Part shown: one piece after another, positions 11,340 through 25,045 of the stretch
Numbering within the stretch: position 1 is the first letter of the stretch
Layout of the letters: each line of letters begins with the position of its first letter
Assembly: GCF_901933205.1 (NCBI RefSeq)
Contig: NC_044573.1
Coordinates: forward strand, 35,622,993 to 35,686,992
Origin: Camarhynchus parvulus
Lineage: Eukaryota > Chordata > Aves > Passeriformes > Thraupidae
Length of the DNA stretch: 64,000 bases
Direction: 5' to 3'
Program-made: the position numbers and the translations under genes
The notes under the pieces: generated by a model
What the model was told of the DNA's origin: nothing
The model's input: the letters and a program-made list of their open reading frames with translations, nothing else
Database searches by the model: none

Positions 11340-11895
11340 CCTGTTTTAGCTATCTCAGTCCCTCCCAGGTGTGGCAATACCTTCTCCCTTCCTCTCTCCC
11401 TGCCTCGTGCTGAGAGCTGTCCGTCAATCTCAGTAGGTCAGCAAGGCCATCGTCTAATAGGCAAAGTTCAAAAGATGCCTCTCAGCCCTGGGGACAGTTG
11501 GCCTGTCTAGGTGTCATTGTCCCCTGAGACTTCCCCCCTCCTACCTGCTTGGTGGCATTTCTACCCCTTCCCTCCCCCTGTCCCCAGGGTTTAAAAGGAC
11601 ACTGAGACCATGCGGTCGTATTCTGTGAAGCTGTTACCAAGATTCTGAGATCAGTGACCCTGGAATAAAACTCTGGATTAAACCCTCCGCAGAATCTGTC
11701 TCCTTTTCATCTTCACCTCGCCTAAAGCTTTTCCATCAGAGGTAAAGCCTGAGTTCCTGCATGTCTGGACTTGTCTAAGTGCCAGCTGCAATTTACAGCC
11801 AGCCAAAAGGTGTCTCTGAGGTGAAACACCACAGCTGCCGCCTCTGGCCAAGCAGCAGGGCCCAGAAGAGCCCAGGCACGTTCCACCTGGTAATA
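11340..11895 (+). mobile_element. Probable solo LTR of an avian endogenous retrovirus
   Basis: The segment has LTR-like architecture: a pyrimidine-rich upstream part, a TATA-like TTTAAAAGG at about 11590, and a polyadenylation signal AATAAA at 11664-11669. It is followed by the kind of short pyrimidine-rich U5 leader that I associate with avian ERV LTRs. TATA and poly(A) signal are about 75 bases apart, compatible with a short R region. No retroviral coding sequence flanks it. Ends are approximate and I saw no target-site duplication. It could instead be another GC-richer intronic segment. Confidence 0.45.
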
Positions 11896-12598
11896 TTGGG
11901 ATTTTATTCCAATAGATACTCACAGTAGTAGTCTTACACCTCTCTCGTTACATCAATCTTCCTGAGCATGGAGAAAGGAAGAGCTGGAAGGGAACATGCT
12001 CCCCTCTCCTTCCTGTCCTGCGAAGTGGCTTTGTGTTTGGATCAGTGAGCCTCCCAACCTTAGGAAAAGCAGGGCTGTAGCGAGAGGTGGGGTTCTGCTC
12101 TCTGTGAGGCCTGGAGAAAATGCAGCCTTGACCACGGAGGGCTGCTTGTGCCAGCTGATCCTACCTTAAAGGAAGCATGGATTGCCGGGGAGCTCTAGGA
12201 TTTGTAGAGGGTAGATGAAAAGGGGCACACACCTCCCTAAATTGTCTCCCTGTTCAAACGCTGGAGTAGGTTGTGTTAACAGGTTATTGATGGTTTGGGT
12301 GGCCAAATCAGTCCATGCTCTGTAACTGATATGTTAGTTGTTGTACTGATGTTGGGCTGGATATGAGGTTTCTTTCTTCAGTTGGCTTTTTAGTCTGCCT
12401 TTAAAAGCAGCAGTACTTGTGTAGCCTAATTTATTCCTAGAAAATAGATCTTGTGCATTGACTAAAGAAAGAAAGCGAATCTCTAGCATTTCTCCACATC
12501 TGTGACTGCACACACAGGGGGAAGAAGCATTTCACATTTAGTAAGGCAAGATGTTCATTTAAATACAGAGCTAAAAATAGGTCTGCTTGGGCATGTTC

Positions 12599-12613
12599 TT
12601 TTTTTTTTTTTTG
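12599..12613 (+). repeat. Poly-T tract
   Basis: A homopolymer run of T with no adjacent element that I recognise. It is a simple length-variable repeat in intron 2. Confidence 0.6.
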
Positions 12614-15600
12614 GTGAAGTGCAGATAGTAATCCCTGCATGTGGGAAATTGTTTTGTGTCCTATGGCAAGATTTAGTTTTTTTATAATTGAGGTCAGGTT
12701 TTTATTATCCCTAGATGGCAGTTTAGGCCTGGAATTTCAGAGAAGCTCAACCAAATGGTGCACTCTTATTGAGAATTGGTTGAATTTAGGGAAAACTTCA
12801 TCGTACTTACTGGTTTGCTACTCTAATTAATAGTTTTTTCTCTAGTCTTTCTCTTTTTTGTAACACTTCAGTTGTCTGAATCCTGCATCCAGTTAAATAT
12901 TCCCAGTTGTCTTAGTTTGATCAGTTTCCTGCAAATTTATGATGAAAGATTTTGTAACAAAATAAGTAAGCACTGTACTGAGAAATGTTAAGAGAATTAA
13001 AAAGGATTGCATACTGGAGTGTTAACCACTCAAGCAGCAGCAACAGTGTGTAACATGTGAATCTGCTGCTTTCTTTGGCTTAGTCCATTCTGTAATGAGC
13101 AATTTTCATTTTTATTTGTAGGCACTGGAATGATAAAGGGATTTGTAGCATGTGAAATGTTTGTCTTGTTAGAATATGCATAGTTATGATCTTCTATAAT
13201 TAAATACTTTAAAATGCCTCTCAGATTGTACAGTCTTAAATATTTATATTATATAAACTCCAGTAAACACGACATGAATGAAAATGCCAAGTATGAAACA
13301 GTGTGTTATATTCTTGTTGCTGATAGAATAATGCATCCTTTTGCTGAAGTTAAGCTCTTGAAGTATTTGAGTACATTGGCTATTCAATTCTCCTGAGTCT
13401 TGGCATTCAGAGATTATACTATGGAGATACATAGAATATAATATTAGTAAAGTACATCATGGTGCCATTAGGTTAAGAGAGAAACTGATTTTTTGTGTGT
13501 TTGTTTTAAAAGAAATATGTATGCTAAAAGCATTGTTTTTTGTTTCCCTCCCTTCCTGGAGGTCATGTTTACATGCCATTGTGGGAATGAATCTGATGGT
13601 TTGAAGTGGACAGCAAAGAATTCCAACATGTGCTTTCATTTGAAATATATTTAGGGGAAGAATTCCTTAAGACCATATAGTTATGATAAAAACAAGTTCC
13701 TGTGTAGAAAGACACAGATGGTTGCAATACTACCTTCATTAGTAGTGTAGAGGTCATACAGGTTTTCTGCAGTTAATGTAATTTCTTAGGATTGTATAAA
13801 AGTAATTTAAGCTTTTTTTTTTAAATAAAATGGTTTTACAACAAGGTTGTATCACCCTTGGTTGCAAATTCCTCTTTCCTTCATTCTCAGTGAATATTTA
13901 GAATAATTGGATATATTTCTGGTAAACTTTTCAATTTTTGAAACTTCTTTGGTGTGAGATACCCAGATAGAGAACTAGATCCCCAGAAAAACATTAGCTT
14001 CAGTAAACTTTTGGTTTTCTAGACTCCAGTTGCATCTTCAGTCCTGACAATGACTTGATACTTAAAAGGGTATTCAGAGTAAAAGCAAATAATTAAGTGG
14101 GGAGCTAAGCAGTAGGGTAGTTCAGAGAACAGGAAATTCTAAAAAAACATTGCTCTTCTTCAGGATGTCAGCACCATATTCAGGTTTTTCTGAGGCAAAC
14201 TGAAATATGCCTCTTTGCTTTCAGAACCCACAACTTTTTGCCTTCCAAGGAAAGCACTTCACTGCTTTTCTTCTGGAATCGGTGGGGGATCATCACTCTG
14301 TCTTTCAACCCAGCAGGAGTTAAAGGTGCCTTTGTATCACAGCTTTTTTGTTTAGGATGTGCACTCAACCAAGATGAGCTTTGGTTTGGTTTCCTTGTGT
14401 GCTTGAGGAATAAAAATCTTGCATTCATGCAAGAAGGCAGTATTTGTTATGCCTTTAGCAGTGTTCCTATGTTGCATGTAAGGAAACTTGAAAACTCTGC
14501 CCTCAGCACAGATGTATCCATGTCATAGTGTTGGTTTTTCCCCTTTCTGTAAACTTCATGCATGCATCATTTCTCAACCATTTTGTGCTGGAATCTGAAA
14601 CAGCTCTATGCTTAAAATCCTCTTTCCAATTGCTGTGTTTTCTATTATTTGCCCTCTGGCATGTATTGTGCCTGACAGGATTTACACACTCCCGTGGGAG
14701 AAGTTGATACATACTGTGCCAATGTGCACGGTGATGGAATTTGTTTAAACTGCTGCTGAACTATTATGTGTGCTCAAGAGGAGGAAAAAAAAGGTAATTT
14801 TCATGTGGAAAAAGAAAAAAAACTGGTAGATGGGTGAATTAGAAATAGCATGACTCACAACACTGTTATAGCAATTGTGTTGAAGTATTAGAAGTTCAGG
14901 AACGACATTGAAAAATGTTTGTGGACATCTAAGTACTAACCAACAGCATTGCTTGTTAAAGGAAATACGTGAAGGTGGAGCTGAGGCTAAAAGGCTAGAA
15001 ACTTGGGTGCAGAAAACTTTTGGGATATTTATATTTCTTTATTGTGAGTTTCTCACTGAAAAATTCATTTTCGTGGATTTCTGTTCTCCACAGGGAAATA
15101 AACTTGTAAATGTGTTGTTACTTTTGAGAAGGTTAAAAGAAGTGATTAGCATAGGAATGAGATTGTAATGATCTTAATCCAAGAATTAGCATTAGTTTAA
15201 TATTGCTTTAATACAAACATTTTTAGGACAAGTGGAGTCAGTTATACTTGTATTTTGATTCATTTGAAGGGGAAAATATAATTTTTTATCCAAACTCCTT
15301 CCATAAATGACAGCATTTTATGCTTACTGATTCAAGATAATAAATTATGCTTAATTTGGAATGTATTGAAACTTCTGTATATGTAGAAGTTTTAAGATAT
15401 TTGTGTTTAGAAACTATTATAAATCTTTTCTTTTAGGTCTTGCTTCTGCAAATATTTATATACACTTTAACTGTAATGACATGAGCACATGGACTGAAAA
15501 GTGTGTATGTATAGATCAGTCCCAAACCAACATAAGATGTTTTGGAAGGGGTGTGTATAAACCTAACATTAGTGTTATTTTACCCTTGCTATTCTGAAAG

Positions 15601-15839
15601 AATGTCCCAAATACAACCATGCTCAGCCTAATACACATTTGTCAAACCCAGTAGTAGTCTGAGAGAGTGGTGAGCAGTAGTTGATTAGAGAAAGATGTAT
15701 AACAAAGATGAGCATTTTGGGATACAGTTTTGGGCTTTTTGTGACTTAGGTACTCTCGAAGCAAATGTGTCACTGTGACTTTAGATACAGATTACATGGT
15801 CTTAAAACATAAACCAACCCAAGACAACCCTTGTTCCTC

Positions 15840-16399
15840 CCCCACTGAATTGGGTCTGGCTGAGCTGGAGCTGTGCTTTGCATTGGTACCTAGAAAGGTG
15901 TTGGTAACACTGTGGGGTTTTGGCTACTGCTGAGCAGCCCTGGTACAGCCCCAGCAATGTCTCCCAACATTCCCTTCCCCCCATCAATAGGTTGGGGGTG
16001 GGGAAGATCCTGGGAGGGGACACAACTGGGACAGCTGACCCAAACTGACCAAAGGGGTATTGCATACCATATGACACCAGCCCAGATAGAAAAGCTAAGG
16101 AAAGGTGAAGAAACAGAGGGCATTTGTTATTTACAAAGCTTGCCTTCTGATGAAACCCCTCTGCATGCTGAAGACCTCCTTCCTGGGAAGTGGCCAAACA
16201 TCACTTGCTGATGGGAAGTAAAGAATAAACCTGGTGGTTTTTTTCTCTTTACATGTGTGCACACAACCTTTTTCTTTAGTAAACTGCCTTATCTCAACCT
16301 ATGAGTTGTTTTTGATCTTATTTTCTTTCCCCTGTCTAGCTGGGGACTCACCGAGCAGCTTAGTGGACACCTGGCATCCCAGGTCAACCTCACCACAAA
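15840..16399 (+). mobile_element. Solo LTR of an avian endogenous retrovirus (ERVL-like)
   Basis: The order of blocks matches a common bird LTR family from memory: GTCTGGCTGAGCTGGAG near 15853, a block around GGCTACTGCTGAGCAG near 15922, a GGGAGGGGACACAACTGGGACAGCTGACCCAAACTGACC-type core near 16010-16050, then a CATACCATATGACA block near 16067. A poly(A) signal AATAAA lies at 16224-16229, followed by a TTATCTCAACC block and a terminus near CCACAA at 16399. No gag, pol or env sequence lies beside it, so it reads as a solo LTR, degraded at the TATA region. The left end is uncertain by some tens of bases. Confidence 0.8.
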
Positions 16400-19300
16400 C
16401 CATACTTCTGGAAAGTGAGGGAAGATTGGCAATATTGTCTATGCCTGGCCTTTCAATGTGGCCAACTTCCGTGGCACAGCAAGTTTTGGATGTTGCAGTC
16501 TAGTAGCTCAGAGAGCAGATCAGTCAACCTCTGACAGAAAAATCTATGGAGACTTATTAAACACAAAACCAGCACTCTTGCTCAGGAAGTTGCTGAGCCT
16601 CTAATTCGTAAAAGCTGTAGTGGTATAAATTTTTATTGTGTCTCACCCTGTCCTTAAGCATCCACCTTAGTAATGGAGGGAGAACACTCCACTTAAATGG
16701 ATCTTTAATTTGACCCACTAAGCTCAGCCTCATTATTTGCATCTTTGCCAAGCTCCATTTTGAATTTCCAGTCATGACCCCCTTGAATTGAATAGGATGA
16801 AGTCAATTGCCTTTAACAGCAGTACATTGGCCTGCTTTTCAGTTTTGAACTTAATACTTCCACGCTGCAGGTTTTGGAAGCCTAGCTTTATGGAAAATAC
16901 TGGTGTTTTCAGTTTTATGGGCCATTATTGTTGTCTTCAAACAAAATAATTAGGTCATTCATTTGGCACACTACAGCTGTCTTGAACATTTTAGAAACTA
17001 AACTGCTGTATTATGTCAATTAAAATGTTCCTTTTAATTCTTTCCTAAAAATGTGATCTTTTATCCAGTTTTGTGTTCTTCTATTATGCAACATTAATGT
17101 AGGACTTCAATCAAAAAGTTCATTGCTGTGAAGATTTAATGGGTGGGGTTTTCAACCTGTTGTCACTGGTCTTATAACATAGTTGCTGGATCTCCTGATG
17201 GTTCTTTTGTTAAAGGCCAGTTAGAGTAATGCAGTTTGTCCTGCAGAACATTTGCTTCGTGTACATGTAATGTGTTTCAGGGTTTACTTTACTCTCAGTG
17301 AAGTAAGAATGATCGAGTCTGTGTGGGCAAAAAAGATGAGGTAATTTCAAAACAGGTTCTGTTTTTAGCTTTATAGTTTTAAATTCACTGCAGCCTTCAC
17401 TTTAATCAGTAGAAACTCAAGGTTTTGTAGGCTTCTGAAGCACAGCTTGCGTTCTTAACTGCAGGAAAAAGAGTTGCAGTCTTTCCAGGGTTGTCTTTTG
17501 TGTATGTATACATTGTTACTTCACTTTTGAGGGGAGATATGCCATAATCAGTGTCCTAGCAGAGTGGGTATTTTTTCATACTGACTTTTGGTGTGGTCTT
17601 CTTAGCTTACTTCAGAGTTGAGTCATTGGTTTTAAAATAATTTCTTTACAAACTTAGAGGTTAATATAGGCACGTGTCCATAAATGCCCACAAATATATG
17701 AATGCTTTCTTGATATAAAAATGGGGCTTTTGAAAGTCTTACTTTTTTTAAAGAATTTTTTCAGATTTTTTCTAAAGCACTCTCAACTGGGCCCAAATTC
17801 TTTACTGTGATTTTTGCACAGTTCACACAGATGACCCAGGTGGTGGGGTCACTCTTCTGGTCTTAAAAATCTCTCCAAAGCCAGTGAGATTTAATTAGAA
17901 TTTCAGGCTCCTGAATTTATTTTCCGCTATATAATTTATTTCAGTCATGTGCATATAATTGAATTTTCACTGTTTCTAGCAAAGTCTAAATTTTAAAATA
18001 AGGCACAGGGAAGACTTGGCTTATCTATTACAGCATATTCTTGTTACAAATCCCTTCTCAAGTTTACAGTGAAAATGGTCTTCGGTCTTCCAGCAAAGAC
18101 AAGACAGACTCTCAAAAATAAACAGTAGAAGTGAGCAAATTATACTTTTGTGTTGCCAGGGAGGTGTATAACATATAGTTAAGGTAGCCTAGCTAAATAT
18201 ATGAGAAAGAAGAGAACTTTTACATGGAGAGGAAAGTGTATGTGAAAAAACCCCATGCAGAACTCAGGTTTAAGTTGTAGGGCAATTCTGTTGCTGTGTG
18301 CAGTCGGTATATATGATACATTTGCCAGTGGATGAAATAGGCCTCCAAACTAACACAGTCCCATCCTAATGAGTTAATTCATATATATTCTTGTACATTT
18401 AATTTATTTTTACATATAGAAGAATGTATTAGAACTTGATTGAAGTGTCAAGTACTCTATTTGGACCAGGGTTGTGGACTGATTTTTGTTCAGTTGGATG
18501 TATCTAAATATGGTGCAGAATCCCCTGTTATAGTTCAAGACATTATCTTACCTATTCTAGTAAAAAAATTATCACCTGACATATACTTTTGTTGATGTTA
18601 AAAGATCATTAACAATATTAAAAATTTGCTTCGTTTGTAGGAACAAAGTGGCTCAGCCATGTTTTTTTTCTTATACATGCTTCATTGTATACCATCTTTA
18701 ATGTGAATAATGAAGAACTTTTTTTTTGCTTTAATATCAAATTGTGTCCTTTAGATAAGATAATTAATTTGTTTTGCCATCTTTATGTGATGCAAATTTC
18801 AGCATCCAAAATAAATCCTCAAGGTAGACGTGCCTTTGCAGTATTATCTATATACATAATCCACAGTTGCTTTTGCTTTTCTTCCTCCCTCCCTCTGGTT
18901 TTTGGATGGGATTTGCTGCTCCTCCCAGTTTCTTGTTCATTCAGAGTGGAGTTGGTACTGCATTATCTGGGTGTACAAGCTGGGTGTCGAGTCTAGGCTG
19001 CTTATTCAGTCTCCCTCTGTAGTCACTAGACAGACCAAGGCAAAGCGGTGTAATCAATCCTCTCTGAAGGCCCAGTGTGTTTTAAAGAATCTGATTGCTT
19101 TTCACTGATGGTACAAAGAATCTATAGAAGCTGGTCTGGGATAATCACAAGCACCTGTCTGTTTCTTCCTAGGTGTAGCAATGTCACTGTAGCAGCAGCT
19201 CACATCTCCTGTGTTGTTACAGTGGGGCGACTGCAGGGAATGTCATTTGGGTTTTAGAGGGGGAAGGGATGAATTACTTCAGGCTTCTCTGCAATGTTTT

Positions 19301-19764
19301 GGTGATCTATAATGTGGCTGTAGGGATTCATTGTAGGCACCTATGCAGCATCTGATTTTAAAATAGTAGTAAAATGAATCCCAGCCTGGATCAGTAGTAG
19401 AATTCTGTACCTGGGTTGTATTGTTTCATCAGGTGCAGTTTGGATTTTTAAAGTATGAGGAGAAGCGATGATGAGCAGAAAGGAGGAAGATTTGAAATAG
19501 TGCTATATTTCATTATTTAACTAGTGTATTTCCTATTTTTTAGATCCAGCATTTTACATTTTGAAGTTGTTCAAATGCTGTGCATGTCTGTTGTGCTAGA
19601 AATCAGTAAAAGCTGTACCAACTTGTATATTGTCTTTTGTGGAGCTTAGCAATATTGCTCTCTCCTACTCCAGTTAACATTAATGCCTTTTTTTATTGTG
19701 GGGAGGGTTTGCATTTTCCTTCCTGCTTTGTTTCACAGGTACTTTTTAAAATGTCTTTCCTCAG

Positions 19765-20053
19765 CGAACTGTGCACCACCATGCCCAAATGGAGGGATGT
19801 GCCTGCGACCTCAGCTTTGTGTGTGCAAACCAGGAACAAAAGGGAACTCCTGTGAGGATACAGGCGTGCAAGACACCTCTCCCCCTGGAGGCCGGAGCCC
19901 CGTTGTTCCCCCGTGGCCCATACCCCAGCAGGCTGCCCAGCAGACCTTCTCCCAGAAGGTGCAGGTCCCACCCAAGGTTGGCCCTATGGCTCAGATGGCA
20001 TTCACAATCAAGCAGAAGCCTCCTGTTGGGTTAACTCAGCAAATGCAACCACA
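19765..20053 (+). CDS. LTBP1: LTBP1 exon 3: first EGF-like module and Pro/Gln-rich linker
   Basis: This 289-bp exon completes Pro176 and encodes the first EGF-like repeat at residues 177-206, with cysteines 178, 182, 188, 194, 196 and 205 in the spacing C-x3-C-x5-C-x5-C-x-C-x8-C. It lacks the D-x-D/N-E calcium-binding start, so it is a non-calcium EGF module, as in other LTBP1 proteins. The PCPNGGMCLRPQLCVCKPGT block matches human LTBP1 closely. The remainder (207-272) is a Pro/Gln/Ser-rich linker ending in a split Gln codon. The donor is GTAAGT at 20054. In the family, the L-specific N-terminus strengthens matrix association; that role is family knowledge, not visible here. Confidence 0.96.
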
Positions 20054-23000
20054 GTAAGTGTTTTCTTTGCTCTCAAAGAAGATCACTATTTCAGATTTAT
20101 AAAACATTGTTCCTTGCAAGTGTTTTCAAAAAAATCATACTTGGAAACTGTCACAGATTTTTTTAAAACAGCTTCTTGTTTTAAGTGTAAGATTTCAGTG
20201 GGTGTTTAGACTGTTATTACATATGAGCCAGATTTCCTTACCTGAAGAGAATATGATATCAGTCCCATGATATCAGTTAGCTTCTCTTTTCCTTAGACTG
20301 ATACTACTGTACTAGTTTTAATTGGAGGAATTATTCTTAATTTACACTGATGACCTTTTGAGTTTATCCTAGAACAAAGTGTGACATGGAGTTCTGACAC
20401 ATTGTGTAACTGAGGAGAGTACGATTTGGTGCTTCTGTTCTGATTTCTTCTATTTGCATTATTATTCTCTTTTAATAGAAATGTGAGTGGCTGTACTACA
20501 ATGAATATTTCTGCTTGCTTGCTTTTGAAGTTTTTTTCAGGATTGTATCTGACTGCCATAAGCAGCAAGGAAACACCCATCTTGTTAGAGAATTTTTTCT
20601 CTTCCTCTTTAGTAGCTGGTGACTTAGTCAGCCTTCGATATCATATCTGAGCTTTAAATACTTAATGTGTACTCATTGTGCTGTTGTTTTTATTGATGTG
20701 TGCAACCTTAATTTATTTCAAGACCCCATTTCATATGGGGGGAGGGAGGAGCACAGGAGGGTGGCAATCAAGTGGAATGTGAACAGTTTTAGGTGTTTTC
20801 AGCTGCTGCTGTCCTTCCACTTTCAGGTGAAGACAGTGACAAAAGGTGTTTCTGTCCTGTAAGAGGTGTTGCTTTTGGAGAGGTTGCTTTTGCTTTTAAG
20901 GAAGGTGTAGTCTGTCTTGCTTCTAGTCTCCAGAGCAAGATAATCAAGACTAGGAAATAAATTGTGCTTTCCATTTTCAAAACTGTAAAAATGAATGTGG
21001 AAGGATGGTGTGTGATTTAAGAGTTCTGCACCTGAGTCCTCATAGGCTCCTGACAACAAAGTGCCGCTTCCTTTCCAAAGCTACATCTGAGAGCAGAGAT
21101 CATTGAACACTCTCAGTGTTATTTGTTGTCTCATAACCCCTTTATAAGGTTTTTTTCCTTCCTAAACCCTTCTAATTCTTTGTACTAACTTTGGATCTAC
21201 AAGCTCAACTAGGTTCCTACATGTCTTCTGTAATAAGAGAAAGTTACATGAATTCCCTTGGAGCTCTGAGCCATAAGCCAGTATCATCTTTGAGAAGGTA
21301 ACACACTGAGGGCTTTAGGAACAAATATATCCACAGTCTTGAAAGACAGAGAAATTGCTACCCAATTTTAGTATTTCCTCGTACTTTGAGTCCAGTTCTG
21401 TTCCTACCGGTGAAGCAAGGTTTGTTGGAGTGATTAATATGAAGGGGAAATTTCCAGTAAAATCATCAGGCTTTTTTTCTGTTCCTTCCTCTCCAGACCA
21501 GCTGGACTCATCACCTGGTGTGTCTGCGGGGCACCATAAAGAGCAGTGCAACAGATCAGTACAAAAGGCCAGACAATTCCTGCCTTATCAGTACTGATTC
21601 CTGTAGAGTGTACTTTCTTTTTTCTCCCTCCCTCTACACAAAAATATTCTCAAGAACTTTTCTTTCTGTTGCAATAAAGGCCAGTTGTCCAAATTAGGTA
21701 GTAAAATAAAAAAAAAGGAGAGGAGGGAAGAAAGATAAAAGAATGTAATTTGTTCTTGCCTGAAAAAACGAATTGTCATCTTTTAAGCACTCTAAAACTG
21801 TACTCAGAAGGTTTGTGGCAGCCTCTAGAGAAGGCTTACTTTCCATTATTCCTGGAATAATGTCAGGGATAAAGGGTTCCGCTTGCAAAAAAAAGAGAAG
21901 ATAAGTTGATTTTTTTTCTGTGCTACTATGATAGTTGTTGGACTATGATGCTCAAAGTATTTCTAGAAAATACCTACAGCATTTTATGCTTCACTGAAAT
22001 CTCTTTACCTGCTTGCATGAGACATCATCACAGATGTACAGGAAGCAACTTCAGACTAACAAAACCGTCGCCTGTTACCTGCTGTCCAAAGAGCCTCTGC
22101 ATGCTCCCATGTGCAGTGGGCTTTGTTGCTCTTGTGAGCCTTCTCAGCCTAGGATTTTCTCCCAAATGTAGAGAGACTTTTTCAGGTAGCACTGTTACTT
22201 TTTGAGATCACATGAAGATGAATCTATTTCAGTCAGCTTAATATTGGCATGGGAAAATGGGAAATTGAGTCTTTGGAGTCCTGAGAATGCCAGCCTACAA
22301 CCTTGGCTGAAGCCAGGTGTAGGAGCTGGAAGTGGGGAGGAAAAAAGCTGCACAAACCAAAGCTGTTATATCAAGTGCTGCAGAAGGCTGATGCTTAGAT
22401 ACAGCTGTTGAAATGAATGCCAGTGATAGTTCCCATGTATGACTGTTAGGACAATTTATAGGGCTGAAAGATCCTTCTGAGGTCAGGTCTCTAACACTGA
22501 CGGGCAGACAGGCTAGTTCCTGTTTCAATGGATCCTGTTTGGATACATTGTGATCTTGTATGTTGTGTGAGGCTGCCCAGATGCTTTTGGAATGGCTTTT
22601 CCTTTTCCCACTTCTGGAAAGTGGAGTCATCCATACTGTCAGTGTGGTGGGTGTGCTGATCTGGACACTGCTGCTGTGCAGTCAAGGACTGGACTGGTGA
22701 GAGCCAGGGCAGAACCCAACCTGGGACACCTAAATTAGCTCCTAGAGGAGGCTTGCCTCTACAAAGCTTCTGTTTTGCCATTCTCTGACAATTTGTTTCT
22801 GTTTAATATAGGAATGCAACTTTTCTAGCTTCAGTCATCAAGATGTGTTCATGCATGCTGTCTTAGGATCATGGTGGCAGTGATATTTAGGAAAGCAGGG
22901 AATTCGTTTATTTCTTTCCAGATACATTTTTTTGAAGAATAAGGTGCTGAACAGAAGGAAAGCTGGAGAGAGATTAATTTCCTGGAATATCCTGGGTTCA

Positions 23001-24374
23001 GCAAGTCTGTCATAGCTGTGCTCTGAAGATGGATGTACTGTCAGGTACAAGGTCTCATCTCAGAAAAATGTTAGCAGAAGGTATAGATGGCTGTAATTGA
23101 AAACAAGTGGTGTTTCAGAAACAAAAATCTGCTTCTTATTGGAACCTGTAGGGAATTCTGATGTCAGTAACAGGCGTGCTTTGTGGGCCTGAATTCCTGT
23201 GATAGCTCTCCAGTAACTCTGGGTGTTCCTTTCACATCTCGTGTTCTCACTTGTTGGCAGCAGGATAGCTCCAACAGCTTGATTTTGTGCATTTACCATC
23301 TGTGTGAGCAGAACTTTTTTTATTAAGGGATCTTTCTAGTACAGTTTTGGAAATGATCACCAGAAAGAGTACAGCATCAACCAACTGGAGCTCAGTAACA
23401 CACTGAGGTGTCACTGCATTGCTCTTTCAGCCTCCTTTGGAGGCAGGTGGTCATGAAATGTGAAAATCTGCTTTAATGTTGGATAAAGCAAAGTTCACCA
23501 CTCCTCAGACTCCAGGTGATAGATTTGGACTTACTGTTGTCCCTTATGTGCCCAGAAATCTCTGCTGAGAGGTCCCTTCCAAACCTGTGCTCCTGGGTCA
23601 CTGGCTCTAGTCCCGTGCTATGACAGGCAGATGTATTGCCTGCTAATTTTAGTAAGCCTATCAACTGATGTCGTAAAGCTGTTTTTTGACTTCTGTTCCA
23701 AGATGTAGTATTTTTCCAGTTTAAACTATTTTTTCCCAATTTTAACTAGTTGATGGAAAATCTGCGTGAATTTAGATTGGAAAAAACATGCCTGAAAGAA
23801 GAACTGGGCATACTGGTGTGACCCTACTGCAATCAACAACGTAGGACAGTCATAACAGAAAATTGAATACATGCTTGGTATAATATATAATTGTAAGTTA
23901 AATGTTTACATATAGATTTAAAATCTGTAGAGATTATTGACTTTCTATTGTGCAAACTCCTGTAGTTTGAGGATCACTGTAAAGTAGACTCCTCTTTTGG
24001 TTATTTCCTCACTTGTATACCAGTTCTTTTTTTGTATCTTTGACTCCATAGAATTTATTTTTTAGAACTTCTGGTTCTAAAATTTGTTAATATGATGACA
24101 TATCAGGTGATGGTCTAAAAAAGATTATAGACAGGCTTTTTGAAGCTAATGTGAAAGTAGCATCTGGAGGGCATCCTTTTTCACCGCCATTATGATAGTT
24201 TTGTACTAAAGATGTACAGAGCAAGAGAAACTCTTTATTTACAAGAGCACTTGAACTTAAGTGTGAAGTCTACTTGAAAATAATTTACAGAAGCTCTTGG
24301 TAATATTGAACTTCTGTCCAAAAAGACCTTTTTTTTTTAAAGGAAACTTTTTTAAGAACAGCAGGGATAAAACT

Positions 24375-25045
24375 TAGGTTGGAAGTATGAAGCAATCAGA
24401 TCCAACCCTTTTGCTTATAACAGGATCACTTACAAGACGTTGCTCTGGGTTTTGTGTGGTTGAGCTTTGAATGATTTCAAGATTGCAGGGTTGGAGATCT
24501 CCAGTATTTGCAGGCTTCTGTTGCAGTGTTTGACTACCCTCAGGAGAAAAAAGTATTCTCCTTTTATAGTTGAAGTTTCCATTGTTGCACATTTATTGTT
24601 ATCTGTGTCTTTTTGCTGTATTCCTCCAAGAAGTCTGACTCAGCCTCCTCTACAGATTCTCAAGGGGCAGTTGTAGATCTCAGTATCATCCCCTTGAGCT
24701 ATTCTTTTTTTTAAGAACTGAGAAATCTTTCTCCTCTTATATTGTGAGTCCAGTCTCTGACAGTCTTGGTGGCCCTCTACTGGCCTTGCTCCACCGTGCT
24801 GCTGTCTTGATTTCGGGAGTCCAAAACTGGTCACAGTGTTTGAGATGTTGTTTCACGAGTGCGTGATGGAGGCAGTAATCACTCCCTTGACCTGTATGAC
24901 TGTGCTGCTGCTGCTGAGTATGAGATTGGCATTCTTCCTGTGAGGATGTGCTGCTGGCACCTGTTCAACTCATCCACCAGGACCCCCATTTTTTGTAGGG
25001 CTGCTTTCCAGCCATTCTGGTGCCAAATCTTGCACAGAGATACAA
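24375..25045 (-). mobile_element. CR1 LINE fragment, 3' region, antisense
   Basis: Read on the minus strand, this follows the 3' part of avian CR1, including the end of the reverse-transcriptase ORF and the 3' UTR. Recognisable antisense blocks include GTGGCCCTCTACTGGCC-like sequence near 24768, the TTCACGAGTGCGTGATGGAGGCAG region near 24852, and CTCATCCACCAGGACCCCCA near 24967. It is heavily diverged with no open frame left, so it is an old insertion. The 5' edge on the minus strand (high coordinate) is uncertain. Confidence 0.75.

Larger units (their letters stand above)
5006..19764 (+). other. LTBP1: LTBP1 intron 2 (14.8 kb)
   Basis: AT-rich intronic sequence after the CpG island ends. 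The only recognised contents are an LTR-like segment around 11340-11895, a solo LTR at 15840-16399, a 9-bp perfect hairpin at 8601-8622 and a poly-T run near 12599-12613. Open frames in this stretch are short and show no family resemblance. The acceptor region has two AG sites 26 bases apart (19737-19738 and 19763-19764). Confidence 0.85.

Noticed and set aside
15912..16211. 99-codon open frame on the plus strand and overlapping minus-strand frames
   Set aside because: They fall inside the solo LTR and carry no retroviral protein motif.
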